A stretch of DNA of 64,000 bases from UBA647 sp964400545 (GTDB lineage Bacteria > Acidobacteriota > Aminicenantia > UBA2199): contig CAYNUG010000001.1 in NCBI GenBank assembly GCA_964400545.1, positions 46,238 to 110,237 on the forward strand. The letters are read 5' to 3'. The notes under the pieces are model-generated. The model was not told the DNA's origin, did no database searches, and was given only the letters and a program-made list of their open reading frames with translations. This document shows, one piece after another, positions 24,294-31,460 of this stretch. The position numbers and the translations under genes were made by a program. Position 1 is the stretch's first letter. Every line of letters starts with the position of its first letter.

Positions 24294-25229
24294 CTATTTC
24301 ATTGCAGAGTTATAGAGATATTCATTAATTAAATCGGGATCGGGGGATATTTCCGGGAAAATCTCTTTCCACATCTCATCATCCTCCATGCATAGATAGA
24401 GAGGAGCGTCGGGTGAGATTTTTTTGAAGATCTCATCTCTGACAGACAAGAACAGTTTTCTTCTCAATGGTTTGAAATATCTGTACTTACCATCATAGCC
24501 TTTGATAAGTTCACCATAAAAAAGACCTGAATCTTTATATTTGAAAATGTGCTTTTTTAGATCTTCCGGGAATCTGAGTGCACCCAGGCTCCACCAGGCA
24601 ATATTGCCGGGTACAACAATTTTGGAAATATCATCAACAAGCCCTCTATACTCCTCCTCCCAATTATCTGTTATTATTATAGGATCAAAATGGATCCCTA
24701 TCTTATATCCGGCCTCTTGAACTTTTCTTAAAGCTTCAAGCCTTTCACTGAGAGATGCAGTATTATGCTCCTCAAGATCGATTATAGTCTGCGGATTCAA
24801 GGACCAGGAAACAACAATGTTTTTTAAAGGTTCGGTCTTAAGAAGATTTTCAACATTATCCGATTTTGTTTTGAACTCAAAAACTATTTCCGGGAAATCT
24901 TTAAGGATATCAATTATTTTGTCTGAATAGCAATTTTCTTTCTCATATGCAAGTGAATCTGAGAGTTCACCGGTACTGATCCTCAAATTCTTCATTCTTT
25001 TTCCTGCTTTTTCAAGTTCACTCCTGACCTGATCAGAATTTGAATAAAAAACAGGATCCTTACTTTCAAGATAGGACTGAAGAATACAATATGTACATGA
25101 GAAGGGACATCCCGTGTGTAAATTCATGTTGTAGTATCCACACGAAACTGCTTCCGGAGAGCATGGGCAATTCTTTACAAACTCACCTTTGAACTCTTCA
25201 TATTTTATTTTAATTTTTTCTTTTTTCAT
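24294..25229 (-). CDS. SPL-family radical SAM protein (spore photoproduct lyase-like)
   Basis: Radical SAM enzyme of the family that includes spore photoproduct lyase. The cluster motif is CPFSCTYC (C41, C45, C48), and a second Cys group CPC..C at residues 21, 23 and 30 precedes it, as in SPL-like proteins. The STGELSDSLAYEK and WSLNPQTI segments and GIHFDPII follow the family. No sporulation genes are visible, so a DNA repair role similar to SPL or a different radical reaction is possible. The gene has no RBS but a promoter whose -10 ends 10 bases before the ATG. Confidence 0.82.
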   Translation of the reverse strand: MKKEKIKIKYEEFKGEFVKNCPCSPEAVSCGYYNMNLHTGCPFSCTYCILQSYLESKDPVFYSNSDQVRSELEKAGKRMKNLRISTGELSDSLAYEKENCYSDKIIDILKDFPEIVFEFKTKSDNVENLLKTEPLKNIVVSWSLNPQTIIDLEEHNTASLSERLEALRKVQEAGYKIGIHFDPIIITDNWEEEYRGLVDDISKIVVPGNIAWWSLGALRFPEDLKKHIFKYKDSGLFYGELIKGYDGKYRYFKPLRRKLFLSVRDEIFKKISPDAPLYLCMEDDEMWKEIFPEISPDPDLINEYLYNSAMK

Positions 25230-25239
25230 TCAGCGTTTC

Positions 25240-25268
25240 AGAATATTGAAAATTCATCCAAAAGTCAA
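25240..25268 (-). promoter_or_regulatory. Promoter of the SPL-family gene, nearly leaderless
   Basis: Minus strand TTGACT (25263-25268), 17 bases, TATTCT (25240-25245), 10 bases before the ATG at 25229. Confidence 0.6.
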
Positions 25269-25312
25269 GATTTTCGGTTTTGACGATCTTTTTTTCAAAA
25301 AATTCATTGTGA

Positions 25313-25318
25313 TATAAT
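25313..25318 (+). promoter_or_regulatory. -10 box of waaA, 6 bases before the ATG
   Basis: Perfect TATAAT followed by TAAATA and the ATG of waaA; no Shine-Dalgarno. The -35 region is T-rich only. It is divergent from the SPL-family promoter. Confidence 0.45.
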
Positions 25319-25324
25319 TAAATA

Positions 25325-26569
25325 ATGATCTTCCTTGATTTTTTATATGTTCTGACATTGATAATATTCATACCGCTCAATCCCAGATTCATCTTTAGCA
25401 AAAGTTATCGAAAAATACTCAAAGGTAGATTTTCACCGGATATTTCCTCTTTGGCAAAAGGATCCATATGGATCCATGCCGTATCTGTAGGCGAAGTAAA
25501 AAGCCTGAGGGAATTTATCTCACTTCTTCGTAAAAGAACAGACAGGAAGATAATCCTTTCTGTTACAACACCTTCCGGTTTTAAAATGGCAAAAAATATA
25601 TTTAAAGATATCGATATCATCAACGGTCCTTTTGATCTTTCTTTTATTGTTAAGAAATTTATCAGAAAAATCTCTCCCTCAATAATTATCCTCAATGAAC
25701 TGGAGATCTGGCCTAACTGGATCTCTATTGCAAACGGGTCAGGGATCCCGATGGTTCTTATTAATGGAAGGATATCCGAGCAGGCATTCAAGCGTTATAA
25801 AAGATTTTCTTTCTTTTTAAAAAGATTTTTCCGCAAGATCGATCTTTATCTTCTCCAGGAAGAAAGCTACATAAAGAAATTCGTTGAACTCGGAGCCGTA
25901 GAAAGTTCTGTAAAAGTAAGTGGAAATATCAAAGCGGATGAAGCTCTTAAAATATCAGATAGGACACGGAATACAAAAGAAACATTTAAAATGCTGAGAA
26001 TAAACAAACCTGGAAAAAAGATCCTGATTTTAGCAAGCACTCATTCTTCCGATGAAGATATTTTTATTCCCGTCTTGAATGATCTGTTAGAAAAGTATTT
26101 CATAATAATAGCCCCGAGGCATATGAACAGGGTCTCTGCCATTGCAACTTCACTCAAGAACAACAAAGTCCCGTTCCTTATATGGAGCAAGAACGAACCC
26201 GGAAAGAATAATGTTATTATATTTGATAAAATGGGACTCCTTGCAGAACTGATAAACATATCCGACATAGTTTTCATGGGTGGTAGCTACAATTCTTCTA
26301 TCGGAGGTCATAATCTTTATGAGCCTGCCGTTTTCGGGAAAAAAATGATCGGAGGGCCCTGCTATAACAATTTTCCTTCCATCGGTAAAGAATTGGTCAA
26401 CAAAGGTATCTATACAATTGCAGACTCAGGAGAAGATCTTCTTAACATTCTGGTTGAAATGGGAAAACAGGAATTCACATCTGTATATGAACAAGCCAGG
26501 AGATCCGTTTTAAAAAGATCAGGGGCAATTGAGTTTTCAATAAAGGAGGTACTAAAATTATTAAACTGA
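25325..26569 (+). CDS. waaA: 3-deoxy-D-manno-octulosonic acid (Kdo) transferase
   Basis: Transfers Kdo from CMP-Kdo to lipid A precursor at the inner membrane. An N-terminal hydrophobic anchor (residues 1-20), HAVSVGEV with the catalytic Glu, LNELEIWPNW, LINGRISEQAFKRY, GNIKAD and the C-terminal GGSYNSSIGGHNLYEPA donor site are all present; 414 residues is normal. The gene overlaps lpxK and shares its RBS region, forming waaA-lpxK-lpxL-rph. Confidence 0.94.
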   Translation: MIFLDFLYVLTLIIFIPLNPRFIFSKSYRKILKGRFSPDISSLAKGSIWIHAVSVGEVKSLREFISLLRKRTDRKIILSVTTPSGFKMAKNIFKDIDIINGPFDLSFIVKKFIRKISPSIIILNELEIWPNWISIANGSGIPMVLINGRISEQAFKRYKRFSFFLKRFFRKIDLYLLQEESYIKKFVELGAVESSVKVSGNIKADEALKISDRTRNTKETFKMLRINKPGKKILILASTHSSDEDIFIPVLNDLLEKYFIIIAPRHMNRVSAIATSLKNNKVPFLIWSKNEPGKNNVIIFDKMGLLAELINISDIVFMGGSYNSSIGGHNLYEPAVFGKKMIGGPCYNNFPSIGKELVNKGIYTIADSGEDLLNILVEMGKQEFTSVYEQARRSVLKRSGAIEFSIKEVLKLLN

Positions 26570-27510
26570 TCACTCCTCTGCTTAACATTGTCTCAGTTCT
26601 TTATAAAACGGGATCATTTTTCGCTATTAAAATAAAAGGTCTTAGATTAAAAAGATTTAAAGATATAAAGATAATTTCCATCGACAATCTCTCTTTCGGA
26701 GGTACCGGTAAAACACCTATGGTAATAGAGGTCGCCGGAATATTGGAAAAAGCAGGAGTGAAATTTGCGATCATAACCAGGGGATACGGTTCTTCAAGTA
26801 AAGAGAAGAGCCTCCTTGTAAAAAAAGATCATACTTGGAAAAAGATCGGGGACGAAGTAAAAATGATATCAAATGAATTTCCGGATATCGATATATTCAA
26901 GGGCAGTAACCGGATCAAATCTATCATCAGCAGTATGAAAAGAGGGAATAAAGTAGCAATTCTAGATGATGGATTCCAATCTGCCGGAATTCAAAAAAAC
27001 CTCAAAATAATGCTGATAAATCCGGATCAAAACTATTATTATTTGAGAAATTTTAAATTTATGGCAAAAAATGAAGATATCGTACTTTACTATAATGGGG
27101 GGAGATCCGGAAACCCGAAGCATGAGATCCTCAACAGAGGAGATCGAGGAAAATACTCTTTCGAATTCTCATCTTTTCAAACCCCTGACGGACTTCCTGC
27201 AGATCCCGGAGAACTTCCCGTGTTCGGATTCTCCGCTCTGGGTGACAACAGGCGGTTTGAATCTGATCTGACAAGTTTGAACCTGAAAGGATTCAGTGGC
27301 TTCAGAGATCACCACATATTCAGCAGTAATGATCTTAAAATCCTTAAAGAAAAGATGAAAAGTTCGGGCGCAGAATTTTTGGTCTGCACGCATAAGGATT
27401 TTGTAAAAATCACAGATATCATAGAAGACGGATTTCCTTTAATATATATAAAGAACAAGATAATATCAGATCTTGATCTGAAGAAACATATATTATCAAT
27501 AATAGAATGA
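26557..27510 (+). CDS. lpxK: Tetraacyldisaccharide 4'-kinase, apparent ATT start
   Basis: Phosphorylates the 4' position of lipid A disaccharide. The P-loop is NLSFGGTGKTPM, followed by ITRGYGSS and the LDDGFQ motif. The first ATG in frame (26719) lies after the P-loop and cannot be the start. Reading back, the frame is open to a stop at 26530 without any ATG, GTG or TTG. AGGAGG at 26544-26549 is 7 bases before ATT (26557); a second ATT follows at 26560 and CTG at 26566. With ATT the protein begins IIKLITPLLNIVSVLYK, a membrane segment as expected, and has 317 residues, close to E. coli LpxK (328). It overlaps waaA by 13 bases and lpxL by 4. Confidence 0.9.
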   Translation: MIKLITPLLNIVSVLYKTGSFFAIKIKGLRLKRFKDIKIISIDNLSFGGTGKTPMVIEVAGILEKAGVKFAIITRGYGSSSKEKSLLVKKDHTWKKIGDEVKMISNEFPDIDIFKGSNRIKSIISSMKRGNKVAILDDGFQSAGIQKNLKIMLINPDQNYYYLRNFKFMAKNEDIVLYYNGGRSGNPKHEILNRGDRGKYSFEFSSFQTPDGLPADPGELPVFGFSALGDNRRFESDLTSLNLKGFSGFRDHHIFSSNDLKILKEKMKSSGAEFLVCTHKDFVKITDIIEDGFPLIYIKNKIISDLDLKKHILSIIE

Positions 27511-28412
27511 AACATAATATCAGATATAGAATAGAATATTTGGCGTTAAGGATATTTATATTTTTCATTAAGATATCTCCGTTATTTTTGAAGAATTTTT
27601 TTCGCTTGTTTGCGCGGGGGATGTTATCAATAGCGGGGAAAAAATATATTAAACTTGTTTCTTCAAATCTCAGGATAGCCTTCCCCGATCTTTCAGATAT
27701 GGAAAGGCTGCTGTTAAGGAAAAAAATTATAAAACATTTTTCCACGATCTTTATCGATATCTTATACCTGTTCGGGGGAAAGGACCCGGACAAAGTTGTG
27801 GGGAAATTGAAAGTTGAAGGGTTGGAAAATATTCAGAATGTTCTTAAGCAGGGCAAAGGAGCGATCCTGTATTCAGCACATTTCGGAAACTGGGAACTTA
27901 TTCCTTTTATCCTTTTCAGAGAATTAGGATTCAGAATATCCAGTATTGCAAGGAGAATGGACAATCCTCTATCGGAAAAGATAGTGAAGAAATTCAGATC
28001 TTATATGGGGTCGAATATGATATATAAGGAGGGATCCCTCAGGAAGATAATAAGAGTAACTGAAGAGAATGGCCTGATCTATCTCCTTATTGATCAGAAT
28101 ACGATAACAAGAGAAGGAATACCCGTAAATTTCTTCGGCCGGGAGGTAATTGCCGTTACTACCGTTTCACAACTTTACATTAAAAAGGAGATACCGATTA
28201 TCCCTCTATTTGTAATTTACAAAAATAGTTCGATCACACTGAAGATCGGAAAAGAACTGAAATTTAAGAAAAGTGACAATCCTGAAAAAGATATTAAAGA
28301 TCTGACCCAGAAATGCCTGAGCCTGATCGAAAAAACGATAAAGGAATTCCCTGAACAATGGTTTTGGTTCCATGACAGGTGGAAACCGAGGAAAGGACAA
28401 AAAAAAAGGTGA
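27507..28412 (+). CDS. lpxL: Lipid A biosynthesis lauroyl/myristoyl acyltransferase (LpxL/HtrB family)
   Basis: Adds a secondary acyl chain to Kdo-lipid A at the inner membrane. A membrane segment covers about 15-37, the H(X4)E catalytic motif is SAHFGNWE, and LLIDQNTITREGIPVNFFGR and PEQWFWFHDRWK are family signatures; 301 residues. It overlaps lpxK by four bases (ATGA). Whether it adds the first (LpxL) or second (LpxM) chain is not resolved. Confidence 0.9.
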   Translation: MKHNIRYRIEYLALRIFIFFIKISPLFLKNFFRLFARGMLSIAGKKYIKLVSSNLRIAFPDLSDMERLLLRKKIIKHFSTIFIDILYLFGGKDPDKVVGKLKVEGLENIQNVLKQGKGAILYSAHFGNWELIPFILFRELGFRISSIARRMDNPLSEKIVKKFRSYMGSNMIYKEGSLRKIIRVTEENGLIYLLIDQNTITREGIPVNFFGREVIAVTTVSQLYIKKEIPIIPLFVIYKNSSITLKIGKELKFKKSDNPEKDIKDLTQKCLSLIEKTIKEFPEQWFWFHDRWKPRKGQKKR

Positions 28413-28416
28413 TAAT

Positions 28417-29127
28417 ATGAGAAATAATGAGAGGGATAATACGGAATTAAGAGAAATTACGATCGAAGACAATTATATAACAAATCAACCTGCTTCTCTC
28501 CTGTACAAACAAGGAAATACACGACTGATATGCACAGCAATGTTCAATGAGAAAGTCCCGTTCTTCGCTAAGAGTGAAAAAAAAGGCTGGATAAGTGCTG
28601 AATATGCAATGCTTCCCGGTTCTACGGGAAAACAAAGATTTATGAGGGAAAGGAATGGCAGAACAGACAAAAGAAATATTGAAATTCAAAGGTTCGTCGG
28701 ACGTTCTTTGAGAAATATATTTGATCTGAAAAAGATCAGAGATCTTAATATTTTTCTCGATATGGATATAATTCAGGCTGACGGCGGCACAAGATGTGCC
28801 TCGATAAACAGCGGTGTGATCGCGCTAAAAAAACTGCTTAAACATCTTGTATTTGAAAACAAACTATTTGAAGTTCCTGAATTCAAACCAGTAGCTGCAG
28901 TCTCTGTTGGAATAAAGGATGGAGTAATACTTGCTGATTTGGATTTCCCGGAAGATTCTACAATAGATGCAGATCTTAATATTGTTTCTAATGAGGCTGG
29001 AGATATCATCGAAGTGACAGGATTTGCAGAAGAAAGCTCCGTCCCCAAGGAATTGTTCTTCAAAGCCATTGATATTGGTATTGAAAAGAATCTGGAAATA
29101 CTTTCTATATTAAAGAAGTACATCTGA
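28417..29127 (+). CDS. rph: Ribonuclease PH
   Basis: Phosphorolytic 3'-5' exoribonuclease trimming tRNA 3' ends. GSTGKQRFMRERNGRTDKRNIEIQRFVGRSLR and the phosphate/metal motif DMDIIQADGGTRCASI are intact; 236 residues matches E. coli RNase PH. The upstream ATG at 28372 is inside lpxL and would add 15 residues; the ATG at 28417, after AGGTGAT, is preferred. It ends the lipid A operon just ahead of tRNA-Ser. Confidence 0.93.
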   Translation: MRNNERDNTELREITIEDNYITNQPASLLYKQGNTRLICTAMFNEKVPFFAKSEKKGWISAEYAMLPGSTGKQRFMRERNGRTDKRNIEIQRFVGRSLRNIFDLKKIRDLNIFLDMDIIQADGGTRCASINSGVIALKKLLKHLVFENKLFEVPEFKPVAAVSVGIKDGVILADLDFPEDSTIDADLNIVSNEAGDIIEVTGFAEESSVPKELFFKAIDIGIEKNLEILSILKKYI

Positions 29128-29174
29128 TAAGATATATCTTTTTGCTCTCAAGAAAAAGCCAGGGAATTCTCCTA

Positions 29175-29203
29175 TTGTCACACTCCTGTAAACTGTGTAT
29201 AAT
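29175..29203 (+). promoter_or_regulatory. Promoter of tRNA-Ser
   Basis: TTGTCA (29175-29180), 17 bases, perfect TATAAT (29198-29203); the expected start is about 8 bases before the tRNA 5' end at 29218. Confidence 0.75.
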
Positions 29204-29217
29204 AATCACTTCAGAAA

Positions 29218-29304
29218 GGAGAGGTGCCGGAGCGGTTGAACGGGGCGGTCTCGAAAATCGTTGGGCCCTCAAAGGTCCCCAGGGTTCGAATCCCTGCCTC
29301 TCCG
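29218..29304 (+). tRNA. tRNA-Ser (CGA anticodon)
   Basis: Class II tRNA of 87 bases with long variable arm. Acceptor GGAGAGG pairs with CCTCTCC, discriminator G at 29304, anticodon loop CTCGAAA, and a TTCGAAT T-loop. CCA is not encoded. Its 3' part (29269-29304) is antisense to the end of tadA. Confidence 0.95.
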
Positions 29305-29748
29305 ATTCCTAAAAAAATTCTTCAGTAATTCGGAAGATTCGTCTGCAAGAACCCCCGACTCTATTTCGATCCGGTGATTGTACAGGTACCCAATACTCTC
29401 AAATGCCCCCGTTGAAAATATCCCCCCTTTCGGATCATCCGCTCCATAATATATCTTTTTTATCCTGGCATGAACAGCAACTGAATAGCACATGATGCAT
29501 GGCTCCAGGGTCACATACAGGACAGAACCTGAAAGGCGATAATTCCCGAAATTCTTTCCGGCTTCACGAATTGCAATTATTTCCGCATGACCGGACGGAT
29601 CTGATGTAGAGACCGGACAATTGAATCCTTCCCCGACAATTTTTCCATCGAATTCGATAATGGCCCCGACCGGGACCTCTCCGTTTTTCTCACCCTCACG
29701 GGCAAGACCCAGGGCAATATTCATATAATCAAGCGGAAGCATTTCCAT
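29269..29748 (-). CDS. tadA: tRNA-specific adenosine deaminase
   Basis: Deaminates A34 to inosine in tRNA-Arg. The zinc and proton-shuttle motif GHAEI, and EPCIMC with two zinc Cys, are present in a 159-residue protein. Its last dozen codons run through the opposite strand of tRNA-Ser, so the C-terminal residues RGRDSNPGDL are encoded by the complement of the tRNA T-arm and acceptor. The ATG has no RBS, but a promoter sits 7 bases upstream. Confidence 0.93.
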   Translation of the reverse strand: MEMLPLDYMNIALGLAREGEKNGEVPVGAIIEFDGKIVGEGFNCPVSTSDPSGHAEIIAIREAGKNFGNYRLSGSVLYVTLEPCIMCYSVAVHARIKKIYYGADDPKGGIFSTGAFESIGYLYNHRIEIESGVLADESSELLKNFFRNRRGRDSNPGDL

Positions 29749-29755
29749 AAGGATA

Positions 29756-29784
29756 ATAATAATAAATCGTGTTCAGCCTTTCAA
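29756..29784 (-). promoter_or_regulatory. Promoter of tadA, probably leaderless
   Basis: Minus strand TTGAAA (29779-29784), 17 bases, TATTAT (29756-29761), 7 bases before the ATG at 29748. Confidence 0.6.
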
Positions 29785-29801
29785 TAGAAAAAGCTACATT
29801 T

Positions 29802-31352
29802 TTATTCGGTGTTACCAATATCTGAAAAGCTGATGTTATAAACCCTGAAAGTACGAGCCAGGATCTTGTTGATCTTTGCTACAGTTAATTTGTAATCGAT
29901 TATAGATTTAAGGCTATTGGTCTGAGCATTGGAAAAATCCCTCTGATAGTTAAGGACCTGATAGTTTGTAGAGAGCCCTACTGAAAGTTTTTTCTCTTCC
30001 GCTTTTAGTTTCTGCTCCTCCAGTTTCAGAGCAATCCTATTTGAGTCAACCAGTTTCAAATTCGTTTCAAGTTCTTTAACAACTTCCATCACTTCGGAAT
30101 AAACATCATTTTCTACTTTTTTAAGACTTAGGAATGAAGATTTCAGGTTGAGTTTCGACCTCATGAGTTCTGCTTTTTCCTTTTTCATGCTGAGGGGTAA
30201 GGTTAGATTTATCCCGACGGAAAAATTCTTATAAACATTCGAAATCGTATCATTGATCGTATTCCATACATCCTTTTTAATAACACCAATGATCGGCCTT
30301 GCTTCAAAGATCGAGCCGGGACCATAAATCAACTGATCCCCACCCTGACCTGTCGTATAATATGAAGCCGTGAGCTGAATATCCGGCAACATCTGATTTC
30401 TGGCATATTTCACCAATATCCTGTTATTTTTCATATTTAGTTTTGCCCTTTTTATATCAGGTCTGTTATTCAGGGCTTCCAGGAGAAAACCATTAAAATC
30501 TACCGGGATTTTTTCTGTTTCCGGTTTATCTTTCGGATTAATAACATATTTTTCGGTAGTAATATTAAGAATTTTTTTCAGATTGTTTTCGGCAATCTGG
30601 ACATTCTGTTCCGCCTGGATCAACTGACTCTCATAAGAAGCAACTTCTGCTTTGGCCTCCAGTATATCGATAGGAGCAGAGATACCCACTTTAACCCGGA
30701 GTTCATTCTGTTTCAGCAGTTTCTTTGCTTTTTTAAGTGATTTTTTCGTAGCATTCATGCTCTGGATCCTGTAAACAAGATTCCAATAATAGTCTTCAAC
30801 ATTATATATCAGGTCAATAATGGCCTTCTTAAGCTGATGCTTTGATCTTATATGTTCGTTTATTGAGATCAATATATCTTTTTTTGTTGCAAAAGTCCCA
30901 AATCCCTTAAGCAGAGGCTGCGATATCGAAAAACTTAGCTCCGAACTCAGTACCGGATTGATCGTCGAAAATATACTGTTGGATTTCCCTCTTGAATTTT
31001 TCAATTCTATTGAAAAAGTTCCACCTAGAGCATATTTCTGATCAAGTTTAAGATCGAGATTGATATTTTCATTCTTGTTGATATCCGCACCACTCAATAT
31101 TCCACTCGAAGGCCTGTTCGTCTCAGAGGTACCGGCATTTATAGAAAAGCTCGGGATGAAGATCGTGTCATTGATCTCTTTAGATAACCTTGCATTTTCC
31201 ATATTGGTCATTTCTATTTTAAGATCAATGTTATTCTTTAATGCTTGGAAGATCACATCTTTCAATGAAAGATCTTTGACCCCGTTATCAGAGAACATGG
31301 GGGTCTCCGTAATTATTAATATTGAGACAAGAACAATAAAAAATTTTCTCAT
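29802..31352 (-). CDS. TolC family outer membrane efflux protein
   Basis: Outer membrane channel of the OEP/TolC family, 516 residues. A signal peptide spans about 1-21, then two repeats of long helices with the VGISAPIDILEAKAEV segment after the first and VGLSTNYQVLNYQRDFSNAQ in the second, both family hallmarks. It stands alone with RBS GGAGGAG before the ATG; no pump genes adjoin, so it may serve as a shared channel. A second TolC-like protein sits in the ABC operon at 44-45 kb. Confidence 0.88.
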   Translation of the reverse strand: MRKFFIVLVSILIITETPMFSDNGVKDLSLKDVIFQALKNNIDLKIEMTNMENARLSKEINDTIFIPSFSINAGTSETNRPSSGILSGADINKNENINLDLKLDQKYALGGTFSIELKNSRGKSNSIFSTINPVLSSELSFSISQPLLKGFGTFATKKDILISINEHIRSKHQLKKAIIDLIYNVEDYYWNLVYRIQSMNATKKSLKKAKKLLKQNELRVKVGISAPIDILEAKAEVASYESQLIQAEQNVQIAENNLKKILNITTEKYVINPKDKPETEKIPVDFNGFLLEALNNRPDIKRAKLNMKNNRILVKYARNQMLPDIQLTASYYTTGQGGDQLIYGPGSIFEARPIIGVIKKDVWNTINDTISNVYKNFSVGINLTLPLSMKKEKAELMRSKLNLKSSFLSLKKVENDVYSEVMEVVKELETNLKLVDSNRIALKLEEQKLKAEEKKLSVGLSTNYQVLNYQRDFSNAQTNSLKSIIDYKLTVAKINKILARTFRVYNISFSDIGNTE

Positions 31353-31425
31353 AAAACTCCTCCAACAATAAATTTGATACGGATTTCAGATCAAAAAGTT
31401 CCGGTTATGGAAATTTGCCCGCTAT

Positions 31426-31454
31426 TTGACTAGACATTCCAAAAATTATATATT
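31426..31454 (+). promoter_or_regulatory. Promoter of penicillin acylase family gene, leaderless
   Basis: TTGACT (31426-31431), 17 bases, TATATT (31449-31454), then TCCAAT and the ATG at 31461. No Shine-Dalgarno is present. Confidence 0.65.
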
Positions 31455-31460
31455 TCCAAT

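Noticed and set aside
25325..27510. Programmed frameshift joining waaA and lpxK.
   Set aside because: Both genes are complete single-domain families and an AGGAGG precedes the lpxK ATT; no slippery sequence is apparent at the overlap.
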